Assembly (NCBI GenBank): GCA_021774625.1
Contig: JAJFIV010000015.1
Span: 30,167 to 94,166, forward strand
Reading direction: 5' to 3'
From: Alphaproteobacteria bacterium
Lineage (GTDB): Bacteria; Pseudomonadota; Alphaproteobacteria; Sphingomonadales; JAKSBY01
DNA length: 64,000 nucleotides
Every line of letters starts with the position of its first letter. Position 1 is the stretch's first letter. A model generated the notes under the pieces. It was not told the origin of the DNA. It was given only the letters and a program-made list of their open reading frames with translations, and made no database searches. The position numbers and the translations under genes were made by a program. This document shows, piece by piece, positions 1 to 8,553 of this stretch.

Positions 1-600
1 ATATTCGCCATTGGCATTGTCATTGGTGACCCGATCCAGCAGCGCGAATAACTGCGCACCATCCACCGCCATCATACCGGAATTGCAAAGATCGATGGCG
101 CGTTCTTCCGGACTGGCATCCTTATATTCGACGATGGCCTCAAGGCCGCCATCCGCCCCCACTTTCAGACGCCCGTAATGGGCCGGATCCTTGGGCCGGA
201 AACCGAGCACCGCAACGGCCGGGGCAACCGGCCCGCGCCGGACCGCCAGTAAATTTTCCAGTGTTTCCTTTGAGGTCAGCGGCACATCGCCATAAAGAAT
301 CAGAACATCGCCGGAAAAATCCGCCATGGCGTTCCGGGCCGCCAGTACCGCATGCCCGGTCCCCAACTGCGGTTCCTGTATGGCGATGGCGGCCTCATCG
401 GCCACTTCCGCTTCGACTTGTTCACGCGAAGAGCCAACCACAATCACCTTGCGGCTGACAGACAGCGAATCGAGGGTGGTTAGCAGATGACGGAGCATCG
501 CTCTGCCGCCAATCGGGTGCAGCACTTTATGCAGCCCGGACTTCATCCGGGTGCCCATGCCCGCCGCCAAGATAATTGCGCCCAACCGGTTCTCACTCAT
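1..600 (-). CDS. glmU: GlmU N-terminal part (UDP-GlcNAc pyrophosphorylase), cut by the window edge
   Basis: This is the first 200 codons of the bifunctional enzyme that acetylates GlcN-1-P and uridylylates GlcNAc-1-P to UDP-GlcNAc, the precursor of peptidoglycan and LPS. The reading frame starts at the ATG at 600 and is open to base 1. The visible part is the pyrophosphorylase domain: the nucleotide-binding signature LGAIILAAGMGTRMKS lies near residues 6-21, QEPQLGTGHAV further on, and LILYGDVPL holds the metal-binding Asp. The C-terminal acetyltransferase beta-helix would lie outside the window, so a monofunctional homologue cannot be excluded. It is divergent from the HAD phosphatase gene at 690, an arrangement common in alphaproteobacteria. 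Confidence 0.93.
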   Translation of the reverse strand, partial: MSENRLGAIILAAGMGTRMKSGLHKVLHPIGGRAMLRHLLTTLDSLSVSRKVIVVGSSREQVEAEVADEAAIAIQEPQLGTGHAVLAARNAMADFSGDVLILYGDVPLTSKETLENLLAVRRGPVAPAVAVLGFRPKDPAHYGRLKVGADGGLEAIVEYKDASPEERAIDLCNSGMMAVDGAQLFALLDRVTNDNANGEY

Positions 601-689
601 AATTCTTGCGCCTGATATCCATAAATCGTAACGATAGCCCGCAAACTGCCACAGACCGGTTTATAATTCCATACCAGCGTTGAATTTTC

Positions 690-1370
690 ATGATCCCGAC
701 ACCGCTCCCCAAAAACTTTATTTTCGATCTCGACGGCACGTTAGTGGATTCGGCGCCGGACCTCGCCCATGCCCTCAACCATGTCCTGAAACGCCTGGGC
801 AAGCCCGCGGTTCCGCTTCAAGATGTGCGGCATTTGACAGGCCATGGGGCGCGCCCCCTGATCGAACGGGGTCTTGCCCTCAACAGCCTGCCTTCCAGGG
901 AAGCCGACATTGACCGTGAATTGAGGCATTTTCTGGACTATTATGCGGCCAATATCGCCGTGGACACCCGGCCTTATCCCGGCGCAGTGGAACTGCTGAA
1001 ATTGCTGAAGACCCGTGAGATTAAAATCGGTCTCTGCACCAATAAGTCGGAACGGCTCAGCCGGTTGCTCCTGAAGGCCCTTGATCTTACGGACTATTTC
1101 GACGCGATTGTCGGCGGCGACACGCTGCCAGTCAGAAAACCGGACGCCGGTCATGTTTTGGGCACCATCGACGCCCTTGGCGGCAGGGCCGATGAAACGC
1201 TTTATTTCGGGGACACCCGGACAGACTTTGATGCCTGCAAAGGGGCCTGTGTTCCCATTATTCTTGTTAGTTTCGGCTATAGCCGCTTACCTGTCCAGCA
1301 ATTGGACGCCTACGCTTTTGCTGACTCATACCATGAAATCATTCATTCGCTGCGCGCGGCGCCAGCCTGA
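690..1370 (+). CDS. gph: HAD-superfamily phosphatase, phosphoglycolate phosphatase-like
   Basis: The 226-residue protein is a HAD hydrolase of the Gph/PGP type, which dephosphorylates 2-phosphoglycolate or a similar small phosphate ester in the cytoplasm. Motif I is FDLDGTLVDS (residues 11-20, nucleophile Asp12 and acid Asp14). Motif II is CTNKS near residue 111. Motif III is a Lys in VRKPDAG, and motif IV is YFGDTRTD. The cap domain lies between motifs I and II. Length fits the family (about 220-230). The gene is divergent from glmU, and its 3' end overlaps the convergent nucleotidyltransferase gene by 32 bases. The exact substrate is inferred from family resemblance only. Confidence 0.87.
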   Translation: MIPTPLPKNFIFDLDGTLVDSAPDLAHALNHVLKRLGKPAVPLQDVRHLTGHGARPLIERGLALNSLPSREADIDRELRHFLDYYAANIAVDTRPYPGAVELLKLLKTREIKIGLCTNKSERLSRLLLKALDLTDYFDAIVGGDTLPVRKPDAGHVLGTIDALGGRADETLYFGDTRTDFDACKGACVPIILVSFGYSRLPVQQLDAYAFADSYHEIIHSLRAAPA

Positions 1371-2433
1371 CTTCCTTTTTACCCTCTTTCATATTGCGGA
1401 TTGCCTTTGCAGTCAGATGTCGCATCAGCATAAAAGGCGGCATTTTCAGCCAGTGGGAACGGATATAAAGCAGAAAGCGGGCAATGGCGGCTCTGGTTTT
1501 CCGGACTTCGGGAGCCGCGGGCAAAATGGCGTGACGGACAAGTCGGGGGATAAAATTCCGGTCCGTCTTCGGTTTGATGGCCCCATCCCCCAGAAGCTTT
1601 TGCAGCAAATTCAGCGCGAGATCGAGCGGGCCTTCCAATCCATGCAGCTTTGCCCGCGCTATCAGGCGGACCGGGAAATCGCTCCTTTCTGAAAATTCCG
1701 CAATCAAGGCCTGAATATCAAGCAAATCCCGCAGCCGGCCGGCAAAATCGCTGTCATACACCAGATGAAGCACCGCATGCAGCACCATGTCCTCGGGGCA
1801 CAGCATGCGGGTCCCCGCTTCATCCGGAATTGGTATCGAATCGGCAATCAGGCGTTCCGCATCCGGCGTCAGGCGGCTGGTGACCGGCAGAATGGTGTGA
1901 TGGACATCGATGATTGCATGGCGGTTTTCATGGCGCAGTGGCGGCAGTTCATGCATCCATTCCCGATAATAATGGTCGTCATAATCGTTGGCGCCGACTG
2001 ATTTCCATCCTGCCGCTTTCAAACGGGCCTCCACATCCGGCAGGTCCGCCTTCGCCAGCAATATATCAAGATCGGTCGAAAGCCGTCCCCGGCCATTTTT
2101 CAGGCCGCTGAGGACATAAGCGCCACCCTTCAGAAGAATCGGCTGATGCGCGGTGCCGAATAACGCGCGGCGCACCCGGTTGGTTTCCCAGCGCAGCATG
2201 CGGACATTTTCCGCAAACAGGACATCCGCATCGCGGAAAGCCATCTGCACCGGCATAGGCAGCCGGCCCAAAAGCCCGGTATCTTTCGCGGCAAGGGAAA
2301 GCCTTGGCAACAACATGGCGCTGCGGGACCGGCGCAGCAATTCCGTCCATTGCCGCGCCGGAAGATTTTCCATCACTGCCGGGTCCGTCAAAGCCCTGAC
2401 CAGAAGATCGGATGACAGCCGCCCCCCGGTCAT
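1339..2433 (-). CDS. Nucleotidyltransferase-family protein of the HprK/PqqD-like cassette
   Basis: The 364-residue protein looks like the nucleotidyltransferase family found with PqqD-like and HprK-like proteins and in some lasso-peptide clusters. The sequence LLKGGAYVL (about residue 100) followed by LSTDLDILL matches the catalytic G(G/S)...DxD core of the polymerase-beta fold. The context DVHHTIL further on fits the third acidic position. It may nucleotidylate a peptide or a small molecule; the substrate is unknown. Its ATG overlaps the kinase stop by four bases (ATGA), so the two are translationally coupled. It is the last gene of a four-gene minus-strand operon beginning at 4033. Confidence 0.75.
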   Translation of the reverse strand: MTGGRLSSDLLVRALTDPAVMENLPARQWTELLRRSRSAMLLPRLSLAAKDTGLLGRLPMPVQMAFRDADVLFAENVRMLRWETNRVRRALFGTAHQPILLKGGAYVLSGLKNGRGRLSTDLDILLAKADLPDVEARLKAAGWKSVGANDYDDHYYREWMHELPPLRHENRHAIIDVHHTILPVTSRLTPDAERLIADSIPIPDEAGTRMLCPEDMVLHAVLHLVYDSDFAGRLRDLLDIQALIAEFSERSDFPVRLIARAKLHGLEGPLDLALNLLQKLLGDGAIKPKTDRNFIPRLVRHAILPAAPEVRKTRAAIARFLLYIRSHWLKMPPFMLMRHLTAKAIRNMKEGKKEVRLAPRAANE

Positions 2434-3344
2434 GCCGCCACATCCTCAACCAGTTGAATGGCCGTTTTCAAATCCGGATAATGGATATTATAGACCCCGC
2501 ATTGATCAATCAGTTTTGACAGGGCATCGAAGGATGTTTCGCCGAACCGGTCATAATTGACCGACGACATGGTCATCACCAGAAAAGCTTCCGCCAGCTT
2601 TAACGGGTAAGCCTCCGCTTCCGAATCCGGCTGATAATTGGGGAAAATGATGGCTGCAGGCTGAGCCCGTTCCCCTACCCGCGACATCATTTCCCGGGCG
2701 GGGCGGATATAGGCCACGGTCCCTTTGGGCGTATCGGTCAGAGAGTTACTGATTTCCGCCTCCGGAAAATGATCCCGGATCACACTGATCGACTGATTTT
2801 TAAGCGACAGCGGCCGCGGATAGGGAATCAGCGACAGATCGTCAAAATCAATCATCGCGAATTCATCGGAAAAATAGCGCCAGCCGGAATGAATCAGCCC
2901 GGCGCAGAGCGTGCTTTTGCCCTGGCCTGACATGCCGGGAATGATGACCGCCCGGCCATTTTTCTCGACAACAGCCGCATGGAAAATCAAATAGCGCAAT
3001 GTCCGCGATGCGACCGCCCAGTTGAGGCCCATTTCAAACATCAGCTGGGCATGCGCTTCCGCCATGGGAACAAAAGGCGTCGGAAAATCAATATCGGCGA
3101 TGGCCTGCCGCCTGAACCAGCGGCGCATCCCGCCGCTCCCGCTCATCTGGATCGTAAAATCGGCAATCCGGCTGTCATCGACAACCGGATAATGCGCATA
3201 AAGATTTTGAAAGGAACGGGCGAAAGGCGGGATTGGGCTTTGCAGGCGGGTGACAAAAGGGCCGGTCTCGAAATAAAGCCCGCCGCGCGCCATGCGGCAG
3301 CGCAAATCCTGCTCCTGCAGTTCTCCGACTGTTAAATCCGGCAT
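2430..3344 (-). CDS. HprK-related kinase A (HPr-rel-A system)
   Basis: The 304-residue protein has the P-loop of HPr kinase/phosphorylase-like enzymes: GMSGQGKST at residues 137-145, followed by an acidic segment (FSDEFAMIDFDD) where the family binds metal. It lacks the N-terminal domain of true HPrK and there is no PTS or HPr gene nearby, so it is one of the HprK-like kinases that accompany PqqD-like proteins. In lasso-peptide clusters related kinases phosphorylate a C-terminal serine of the peptide; a peptide substrate here is inference. The start overlaps the PqqD-like stop by 13 bases and the stop overlaps the nucleotidyltransferase start, so the three genes form one unit. Confidence 0.82.
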   Translation of the reverse strand: MPDLTVGELQEQDLRCRMARGGLYFETGPFVTRLQSPIPPFARSFQNLYAHYPVVDDSRIADFTIQMSGSGGMRRWFRRQAIADIDFPTPFVPMAEAHAQLMFEMGLNWAVASRTLRYLIFHAAVVEKNGRAVIIPGMSGQGKSTLCAGLIHSGWRYFSDEFAMIDFDDLSLIPYPRPLSLKNQSISVIRDHFPEAEISNSLTDTPKGTVAYIRPAREMMSRVGERAQPAAIIFPNYQPDSEAEAYPLKLAEAFLVMTMSSVNYDRFGETSFDALSKLIDQCGVYNIHYPDLKTAIQLVEDVAA

Positions 3345-3637
3345 GGCTCGATCAAGCCCAATTCATCGAACTGCTTGATGAGCCCGCTCACCTGCCCGGC
3401 CAGATTTTCGTCAAGCGGAATATCCAGATAATCGGCAATATTCCTTGCCAGTTGATCCGTCGTGACCGCTTCCTTTTCCAGATGTTCGAGCGCAACCATA
3501 GAAAACAGGTTTAGGTAGTGGGTCTGGCCCGAGTCAAGATCAATGACGACGGACGCCTCATCCCAGCGCCGCCACTTTAACGGTTTACCGGCAGGAATGC
3601 GCCACGTGACACCGCCATCAAGATTCGATAAATCCAT
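3332..3637 (-). CDS. PqqD-like peptide chaperone (HPr-rel-A system)
   Basis: This 101-residue protein has the winged-helix layout of PqqD and RiPP recognition elements: a beta-rich N-terminal half (TWRIP, ASVVIDLDSGQTHYLNL) followed by helices ending in LIKQFDELGLIEP. Such proteins bind leader peptides and present them to modifying enzymes. A longer reading from a TTG at 3652 is possible, but the ATG at 3637 is the more usual start; neither has a strong ribosome-binding site. It lies 21 bases after the Tat-signal peptide gene and overlaps the kinase gene. That position makes the upstream peptide the obvious candidate partner. Confidence 0.78.
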   Translation of the reverse strand: MDLSNLDGGVTWRIPAGKPLKWRRWDEASVVIDLDSGQTHYLNLFSMVALEHLEKEAVTTDQLARNIADYLDIPLDENLAGQVSGLIKQFDELGLIEPCRI

Positions 3638-3658
3638 GCCTGTGAGGCCCAAAGGAGT

Positions 3659-4033
3659 TTAGGCGCGGTAGCTTTGTTTCAATGAAGACCAGCAGGAATA
3701 GGCATGATATTTGAGATAAATATGATGCGCTTCAGAGCCGTTATATTCTTCGCTGTTAAAATAGCGGATCAGATATTTTGACTGGTATTTGCTCTTACCG
3801 GACTGCCGCAGGAGTTTGTACAGATCGTGATAATTATACCTGTCAACCATCGGGAATTCCTGCTTTTCCGCGCAGGTCAATGACTGTGCCCACGCCGTGC
3901 CCGACTGGAGTGTGATGACAACCGGCACAACAGCCGCGCCGGCTTTCAAAAACCGCCGTCTTGCCGAGCGGGTTTCGCCTTCGGTGACCTTAGCGCCGGA
4001 ATTTTGCTGTTCCATCTGATTCTCACTGCTCAT
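3659..4033 (-). CDS. Small Tat-signal protein, candidate substrate of the downstream cassette
   Basis: The 124-residue product is not a family I recognise. Its first 26 residues are polar; then comes a twin-arginine-type motif (ARRRFLKAG), a hydrophobic stretch (AAVVPVVITLQSG) and a likely signal-peptidase site TAWA/QS near residue 50. The mature part of about 75 residues is rich in Tyr, Ser and Lys and has two cysteines. The start is well supported: GGAGG lies nine bases before the ATG. It is the first gene of the operon with the PqqD-like chaperone, kinase and nucleotidyltransferase, so it may be the peptide they modify. That role is inference; it could also be an unrelated exported protein. 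Confidence 0.7.
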   Translation of the reverse strand: MSSENQMEQQNSGAKVTEGETRSARRRFLKAGAAVVPVVITLQSGTAWAQSLTCAEKQEFPMVDRYNYHDLYKLLRQSGKSKYQSKYLIRYFNSEEYNGSEAHHIYLKYHAYSCWSSLKQSYRA

Positions 4034-4247
4034 TACGGATCGCCTCCAACTGCACAGCCATTAAAATAATCATATCGCTGCGCACCATGCAATATCTGCG
4101 CCAAGACCGATAAATTCATATATTTCAGCACTTTATAAAATATTACATAAAAGAGACATGATAAAGTGTAAAATATACCGACACCCTTGGCCAGCTTTGA
4201 ACCATCTATACACCAAATTCGCCCAAGGGTAAACTGACAAGGCCAAT

Positions 4248-4255
4248 ATGGTTAA
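4248..4255 (-). promoter_or_regulatory. TTAACCAT element upstream of phoR
   Basis: The octamer TTAACCAT is seen on the minus strand in the 259-base gap between the divergent Tat-peptide gene and phoR. It resembles a CtrA half-site. The rest of the gap is AT-rich, with no other clear gene or signal. Function is inference. Confidence 0.3.
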
Positions 4256-4292
4256 CTGACGAGCGGCGGCCAGGACGGGAATTAGACACTTT

Positions 4293-5642
4293 ATGGAATC
4301 AGAAAGAAAGCCGATTTTTCTGTGGGCCCTGGCGATTGTGTGCGCCGTCCTCGTTCTGATCGTCCTGGGCTTTGCAGCCTGGGCAATTATCCCGTGGTTT
4401 TCGGTTCCGATAATCACCCTGGTGCTTATCGGCGCCGCATTTATCCTTTACAATCGGCACCTTGGCGCGCTTTCACTGGAGCGGCAGCACGCCCTGATTC
4501 GCTACCAGCAGAAGCGGGAACGCTCCTCCGCCCTGCCTCTTCGCGCCAAAATCGTCGAAGGCATTCCCGACCCGGTGATGCTGCTGGATCCCGAACGAAA
4601 GGTGGTCGAAGCCAACAGGGCGGCAAAGGAGCTGCTGGGCGCCGGCATCACCGGCAGTCACGTTGCCATGCATGTTCGCCACCCCGATTTTCTGGAGGCG
4701 GTTAATAAGGCCCTGAAAGGCGGGGAAAGTTCCAGGTTCGAACATACCATTGCCAAGCCCGCCGAGCGGACCTTTACGGTCAATGTCACACTGGTCGGCA
4801 ACAATGCCAGCGATCAGTCGATCCCGGATATGAACGAGATTTCGGACGAACAGGAACCGTTTTTTTATGTCCTCATCTCATTGCATGATATCACACAAAA
4901 TAAACTCGCAGAACGGATGCGGGCTGATTTTGTCGCCAATGCCAGCCATGAACTGAGAACCCCGCTCTCGTCTTTGGTCGGCTTTATCGAAACCCTCCGC
5001 GGGTCAGCCATCAACGATCCGGAAGCGGCGCAGCGGTTCCTTGAAATCATGAGTAAAGACGCCGGGCGGATGCAAAGCCTGATCGAGGATCTGCTGTCGC
5101 TTTCGCGCATCGAGCAGGAAAGGCACTTAAAGCCCACGGACAAGGTTGACCTGGAAAAACTGATTGCCAGTGTCGGAAAAAGTGTGTCCCCGGCGCTTGC
5201 CAAACGCGGCATGACGGTGAAATTCGATTTTCCGGATGATATCCCGGCTGTCCGCGGCGACCAGAATCAATTGTTTCAGGTTTTTCAGAATCTGATTGAT
5301 AATGCCGGAAAATATGCCCGCACCGATTCGGCCGTCACCATATCAGCGGAACAAGTGAGCCGCCTGCCGGACCGCGGCGGCGGCGCGGTTATCGTTTCCA
5401 TTAAGGATGAGGGCGGGGGCATCGCCCCCGAACATATTCCCCGTCTGACGGAACGTTTCTACCGGGTGGATACCGTCCGCTCCCGGCAAATGGGCGGCAC
5501 CGGGCTCGGGCTTGCCATCGTCAAACATATCGTCACCCGCCATCAGGGGACCTTCAGCATTGATAGTGAACTTGGCGTGGGAACGACGGTCAAAATCGGG
5601 CTTCCGCTCTATACGGAAGAAAAGGAATCCCCTGATAGCTGA
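4293..5642 (+). CDS. phoR: Phosphate-regulon sensor histidine kinase PhoR
   Basis: The 449-residue membrane kinase senses phosphate status through the Pst complex and PhoU and phosphorylates PhoB. Two membrane segments lie at about residues 8-28 and 33-53, as in PhoR. A PAS domain follows (IVEGIPDPVMLLD). The HisKA box ASHELRTPLSSL carries the phospho-accepting His. The ATPase domain shows the N box (NLIDNAGKYA), G1 (DEGGGI) and G2 (GTGLGLAIVKH). It stands upstream of pstSCAB-phoU-phoB but is separated from pstS by an antisense DUF3309 gene, so it probably has its own promoter. A TTAACCAT element on the minus strand lies about 40 bases before the start. Confidence 0.93.
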   Translation: MESERKPIFLWALAIVCAVLVLIVLGFAAWAIIPWFSVPIITLVLIGAAFILYNRHLGALSLERQHALIRYQQKRERSSALPLRAKIVEGIPDPVMLLDPERKVVEANRAAKELLGAGITGSHVAMHVRHPDFLEAVNKALKGGESSRFEHTIAKPAERTFTVNVTLVGNNASDQSIPDMNEISDEQEPFFYVLISLHDITQNKLAERMRADFVANASHELRTPLSSLVGFIETLRGSAINDPEAAQRFLEIMSKDAGRMQSLIEDLLSLSRIEQERHLKPTDKVDLEKLIASVGKSVSPALAKRGMTVKFDFPDDIPAVRGDQNQLFQVFQNLIDNAGKYARTDSAVTISAEQVSRLPDRGGGAVIVSIKDEGGGIAPEHIPRLTERFYRVDTVRSRQMGGTGLGLAIVKHIVTRHQGTFSIDSELGVGTTVKIGLPLYTEEKESPDS

Positions 5643-5666
5643 TTTCGGGTACCGGCAGCGGCCCGC

Positions 5667-5822
5667 CTAAATACGGCCCAGCAAAAATAGAATCAGCACG
5701 ATTATCAGGATCGTGCCGAGCACGCCGGTGGGCGCATAACCCCAACTGCGGCTGTAACCCCAACTGGGCAGTGCGCCAATCAGTAATAGAACCAGTACAA
5801 TAAGAAGAATTGTCCCAAGCAT
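5667..5822 (-). CDS. DUF3309-type small membrane protein
   Basis: The 51-residue protein consists of two hydrophobic segments (starting MLGTILLIVLVLLL and GVLGTILIIVLILFLLG) joined by a loop, LPSWGYSRSWGYAP, that is characteristic of DUF3309 proteins. The two halves are related, as if duplicated. Start is set by a GGGAG ribosome-binding site seven bases before the ATG. It is antisense between phoR and pstS. The family is common in proteobacteria and has no established function. Confidence 0.85.
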   Translation of the reverse strand: MLGTILLIVLVLLLIGALPSWGYSRSWGYAPTGVLGTILIIVLILFLLGRI

Positions 5823-5938
5823 AACACTCCCTTTCCTTTTGAAATCTCTAATTTACGAATTGTGCTGCCGGAAACGCCCCCCGCAGGAAAATGGTTCCCC
5901 AGCCGGAGAAATGACCGGATTCGGCAGAAACTGCGTTG

Positions 5939-5967
5939 CTGTCATAAGACTGTAACAATAGTTTCAT
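5939..5967 (+). promoter_or_regulatory. Pho box (three 11-bp-spaced repeats) before pstS
   Basis: Three heptamers occur at exact 11-base spacing: CTGTCAT (5939-5945), CTGTAAC (5950-5956) and GTTTCAT (5961-5967), with AT-rich spacers AAGA and AATA. The first two match the PhoB consensus closely and the third is weaker. The site lies 114 bases before the GTG start of pstS, which fits PhoB activation of the pst operon under phosphate limitation. Confidence 0.85.
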
Positions 5968-6080
5968 AAACCCATCACATGAAACAGATACGCCTTGAAT
6001 TGCAGCGAGCGGCGCATGCCCGGCGACCGCAAAAAAGAACCGCGAAACGGGCAGATATGAACTATTTCGGAGACATTGAC

Positions 6081-7130
6081 GTGATCAAGAAATCTTTTTT
6101 TGCTATTGCCGGCGCCGGCATAGTCGCAATGGCAAGTTTTAATACGGCATATGCCCAGAACCGCGACCAGATCCGGATAGTCGGCTCCTCGACGGTCTTC
6201 CCTTTTTCCGCCGCCGTCGCGGAAGAATTCGGCCGTTCGACCCCCTTCAAGACACCGATTGTGGAGAGCACCGGTTCCGGCGGCGGGCTGAAGCTGTTCT
6301 GCTCCGGCGTCGGCGTGAATTCCCCGGATATCACCAATGCGTCACGCCGTATCAAGGCATCCGAGGTCGAACTTTGTGAAAGCAATGGCGTGACCGGCAT
6401 CACCGAAGTCAAAATCGGTTATGACGGCATCGTTGTCGCCAATTCCAAGAAAGCGGCGCAAATGAAGGTCAGCCTGAAAGATATCTGGCTTGCTCTGGCC
6501 GCGGAAGTTCCGGTGAACGGCAAAATGGTTGCCAACCCCTACCGAAACTGGAGCGATGTCAATCCGGCGCTGCCCAACAAAAAGATCGAAGTCCTTGGCC
6601 CGCCCCCCACATCCGGCACCCGTGACGCCTTTGTCGAGCTCGCCATGGAAGGCGGCTGCAACGCCATCGCAGAAGTCAAGGCATTGAAGAACAGCGATAA
6701 GGATGAGCATAAGCGTGTCTGTCATTCCGTCCGCGAAGACGGCGCCTATGTGGAGGCCGGTGAGAATGACAATCTGATTGTCCAGAAATTGCAGGCCAAT
6801 CCGGATGCCTACGGTATTTTCGGCTTCAGTTTCCTTGACCAGAACGGGGATGCGCTGCAGGGCTCGATTGTAGACGGCGTCGAACCCAGCTTTGATAATA
6901 TCGCCGAGGGGGCCTATCCGGTTTCCCGCTCGCTCTATTTCTATATCAAGAAAGCGCATGTCGGCGTGATCCCCGGGATCCGGGAATATCTTGCCGAATT
7001 CACCAGTGACAAGGCCTGGGGCGATTTTGGCTACCTGGCCGACAAAGGCCTGATCCCGATGCCCAAGAACGAGCGTAAAAAATTCGCGGATGACGTGAAA
7101 AATATGGAAAATCTGAACCTCGGCTCCTGA
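6081..7130 (+). CDS. pstS: Phosphate ABC transporter substrate-binding protein PstS
   Basis: PstS binds periplasmic phosphate and hands it to PstCA. A signal peptide (KKSFFAIAGAGIVAMASF, cleavage after AYA) is followed by the first phosphate-binding loop IVGSSTVFPF and later by TSGTRDAF. I place the start at the GTG at 6081 because GGAGA lies eight bases upstream and it gives a normal signal peptide. Longer in-frame starts at 5979 or 6057 would put a charged tail before it. It is the first gene of the Pho-box-controlled pst operon. The mature length of about 325 residues fits PstS forms that carry a long C-terminal lobe. Confidence 0.93.
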   Translation: MIKKSFFAIAGAGIVAMASFNTAYAQNRDQIRIVGSSTVFPFSAAVAEEFGRSTPFKTPIVESTGSGGGLKLFCSGVGVNSPDITNASRRIKASEVELCESNGVTGITEVKIGYDGIVVANSKKAAQMKVSLKDIWLALAAEVPVNGKMVANPYRNWSDVNPALPNKKIEVLGPPPTSGTRDAFVELAMEGGCNAIAEVKALKNSDKDEHKRVCHSVREDGAYVEAGENDNLIVQKLQANPDAYGIFGFSFLDQNGDALQGSIVDGVEPSFDNIAEGAYPVSRSLYFYIKKAHVGVIPGIREYLAEFTSDKAWGDFGYLADKGLIPMPKNERKKFADDVKNMENLNLGS

Positions 7131-7170
7131 CCCCCTGCCCATTTTCTTAGCAAAGCAAGGCCAAAAAAAT

Positions 7171-8553
7171 ATGTCCGTATCGGCAAGTATTTTCATCCTG
7201 ATCCTCCTTGCCGGCGCGGGCTTTTTTTTCGGACGTCAGCGCTCGTTGGCCCTGGTTTCCGGGAAACTGGCGACGCTGCATTCCCTACCCAATCAGTATG
7301 GCTGGTATGTCGGCATCTTGATGTTACTGCCAGGTATCCTCGTGATCCTGTTGTGGATTGTTTTTTCCGGCAACATCATCGATACCATGGTTATCGCATC
7401 CCTGCCGGATCATGCCGGGCCGGCAACGGAACAGGCCCGCGCCCTGCTTTTAAATGACATTCATAATACCGCCGCCGGCGCACCGCACTCCGGCAGCAGC
7501 GAAATCTATATACAGGAGGCGGCGCAGCGTTATTCACGCCTGAAATCACAGGGCGTCAATATTGTAAGCGCTCTGGTAGCCCTGTTTGCGGTGATCGGCG
7601 GTCTGGCCGGTTTCAGAACCATCCGCCCGGACCTTCGCGCACGAACCCATGTCGAGCGCGTCATCCTCATCCTCCTGATTCTGTCATCCGTAGTAGCCAT
7701 TTTCGCGACCCTCGGCATTGTTCTGTCACTGATTGTCGAAAGTGCACGGTTTTTTGCCCGCGTGCCGCTGGCGGAATTCTTTTTCGGGCTGCAATGGAGC
7801 CCGCAGACGGCCCTGAGGGAGGATCAGGTCGGCAGTTCCGGCTCGTTCGGGGCGATTCCGTTGTTTGCAGGCACCCTGCTCATCAGTTTTATCGCCATGT
7901 GCGTGGCGGTGCCCCTGGGGCTGATGTCCGCTATCTATATGACCCAGTATTCCAGAAAAAACGTCAGAAAAGTGGTGAAGCCGCTTCTCGAAATCCTTGC
8001 CGGCATCCCGACCGTGGTCTATGGCTTTTTCGCTGCCCTGACCGTCGCCCCGTTTATTCGGGAAAGCGGCGGTCTGCTTGGTCTGGATGTGGCGTCTGAA
8101 AGCGCGCTTGCGGCAGGGCTTGTCATGGGGATCATGATCATTCCCCTGATGTCGTCCCTGTCGGATGATGCCCTCACGGCGGTGCCCGAAGCCATGCGCG
8201 ACGGATCCCTTGCTCTGGGCGCAACCAGGTCGGAAACCATAAAGCAGGTGCTGATCCCCGCCGCCCTACCCGGCATTGTCGGGGCTTTTCTGCTCTCGGT
8301 CTCGCGGGCGGTTGGCGAAACCATGATCGTGGTGATGGCGGCCGGCCTGGCGGCAAACCTGACGGCGAATCCGCTCGAAGCGGTGACCACCATTACAGCG
8401 CAGATTGTCGCCCTTCTCACCGGCGATCAGGAATTTGACAGCGCCAAAACCCTGTCGGCTTTTGCGCTTGGTCTGGCGCTGTTCGGCGCGACTTTACTGC
8501 TGAATATGCTGGCCCTTTCAATCGTCAGAAAATACAGGGAAAGTTATGAGTAA
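7171..8553 (+). CDS. pstC: Phosphate ABC transporter permease PstC
   Basis: The 460-residue inner-membrane permease forms the phosphate channel with PstA. It is longer than the E. coli protein (about 320) because of an N-terminal extension with extra membrane segments and a periplasmic loop, a form common in alphaproteobacteria. The permease core starts near residue 220. The EAA loop that contacts PstB is visible as EAMRDGSLALGATRSE followed by QVLIPAALPG. The start lies 40 bases after pstS, and the stop overlaps the pstA start by eight bases. Confidence 0.92.
   Translation: MSVSASIFILILLAGAGFFFGRQRSLALVSGKLATLHSLPNQYGWYVGILMLLPGILVILLWIVFSGNIIDTMVIASLPDHAGPATEQARALLLNDIHNTAAGAPHSGSSEIYIQEAAQRYSRLKSQGVNIVSALVALFAVIGGLAGFRTIRPDLRARTHVERVILILLILSSVVAIFATLGIVLSLIVESARFFARVPLAEFFFGLQWSPQTALREDQVGSSGSFGAIPLFAGTLLISFIAMCVAVPLGLMSAIYMTQYSRKNVRKVVKPLLEILAGIPTVVYGFFAALTVAPFIRESGGLLGLDVASESALAAGLVMGIMIIPLMSSLSDDALTAVPEAMRDGSLALGATRSETIKQVLIPAALPGIVGAFLLSVSRAVGETMIVVMAAGLAANLTANPLEAVTTITAQIVALLTGDQEFDSAKTLSAFALGLALFGATLLLNMLALSIVRKYRESYE

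Noticed and set aside
6342..7196. 284-codon minus-strand frame opposite pstS
   Set aside because: PstS is clear on the other strand with signal peptide and binding motifs; the antisense frame has no recognisable features.
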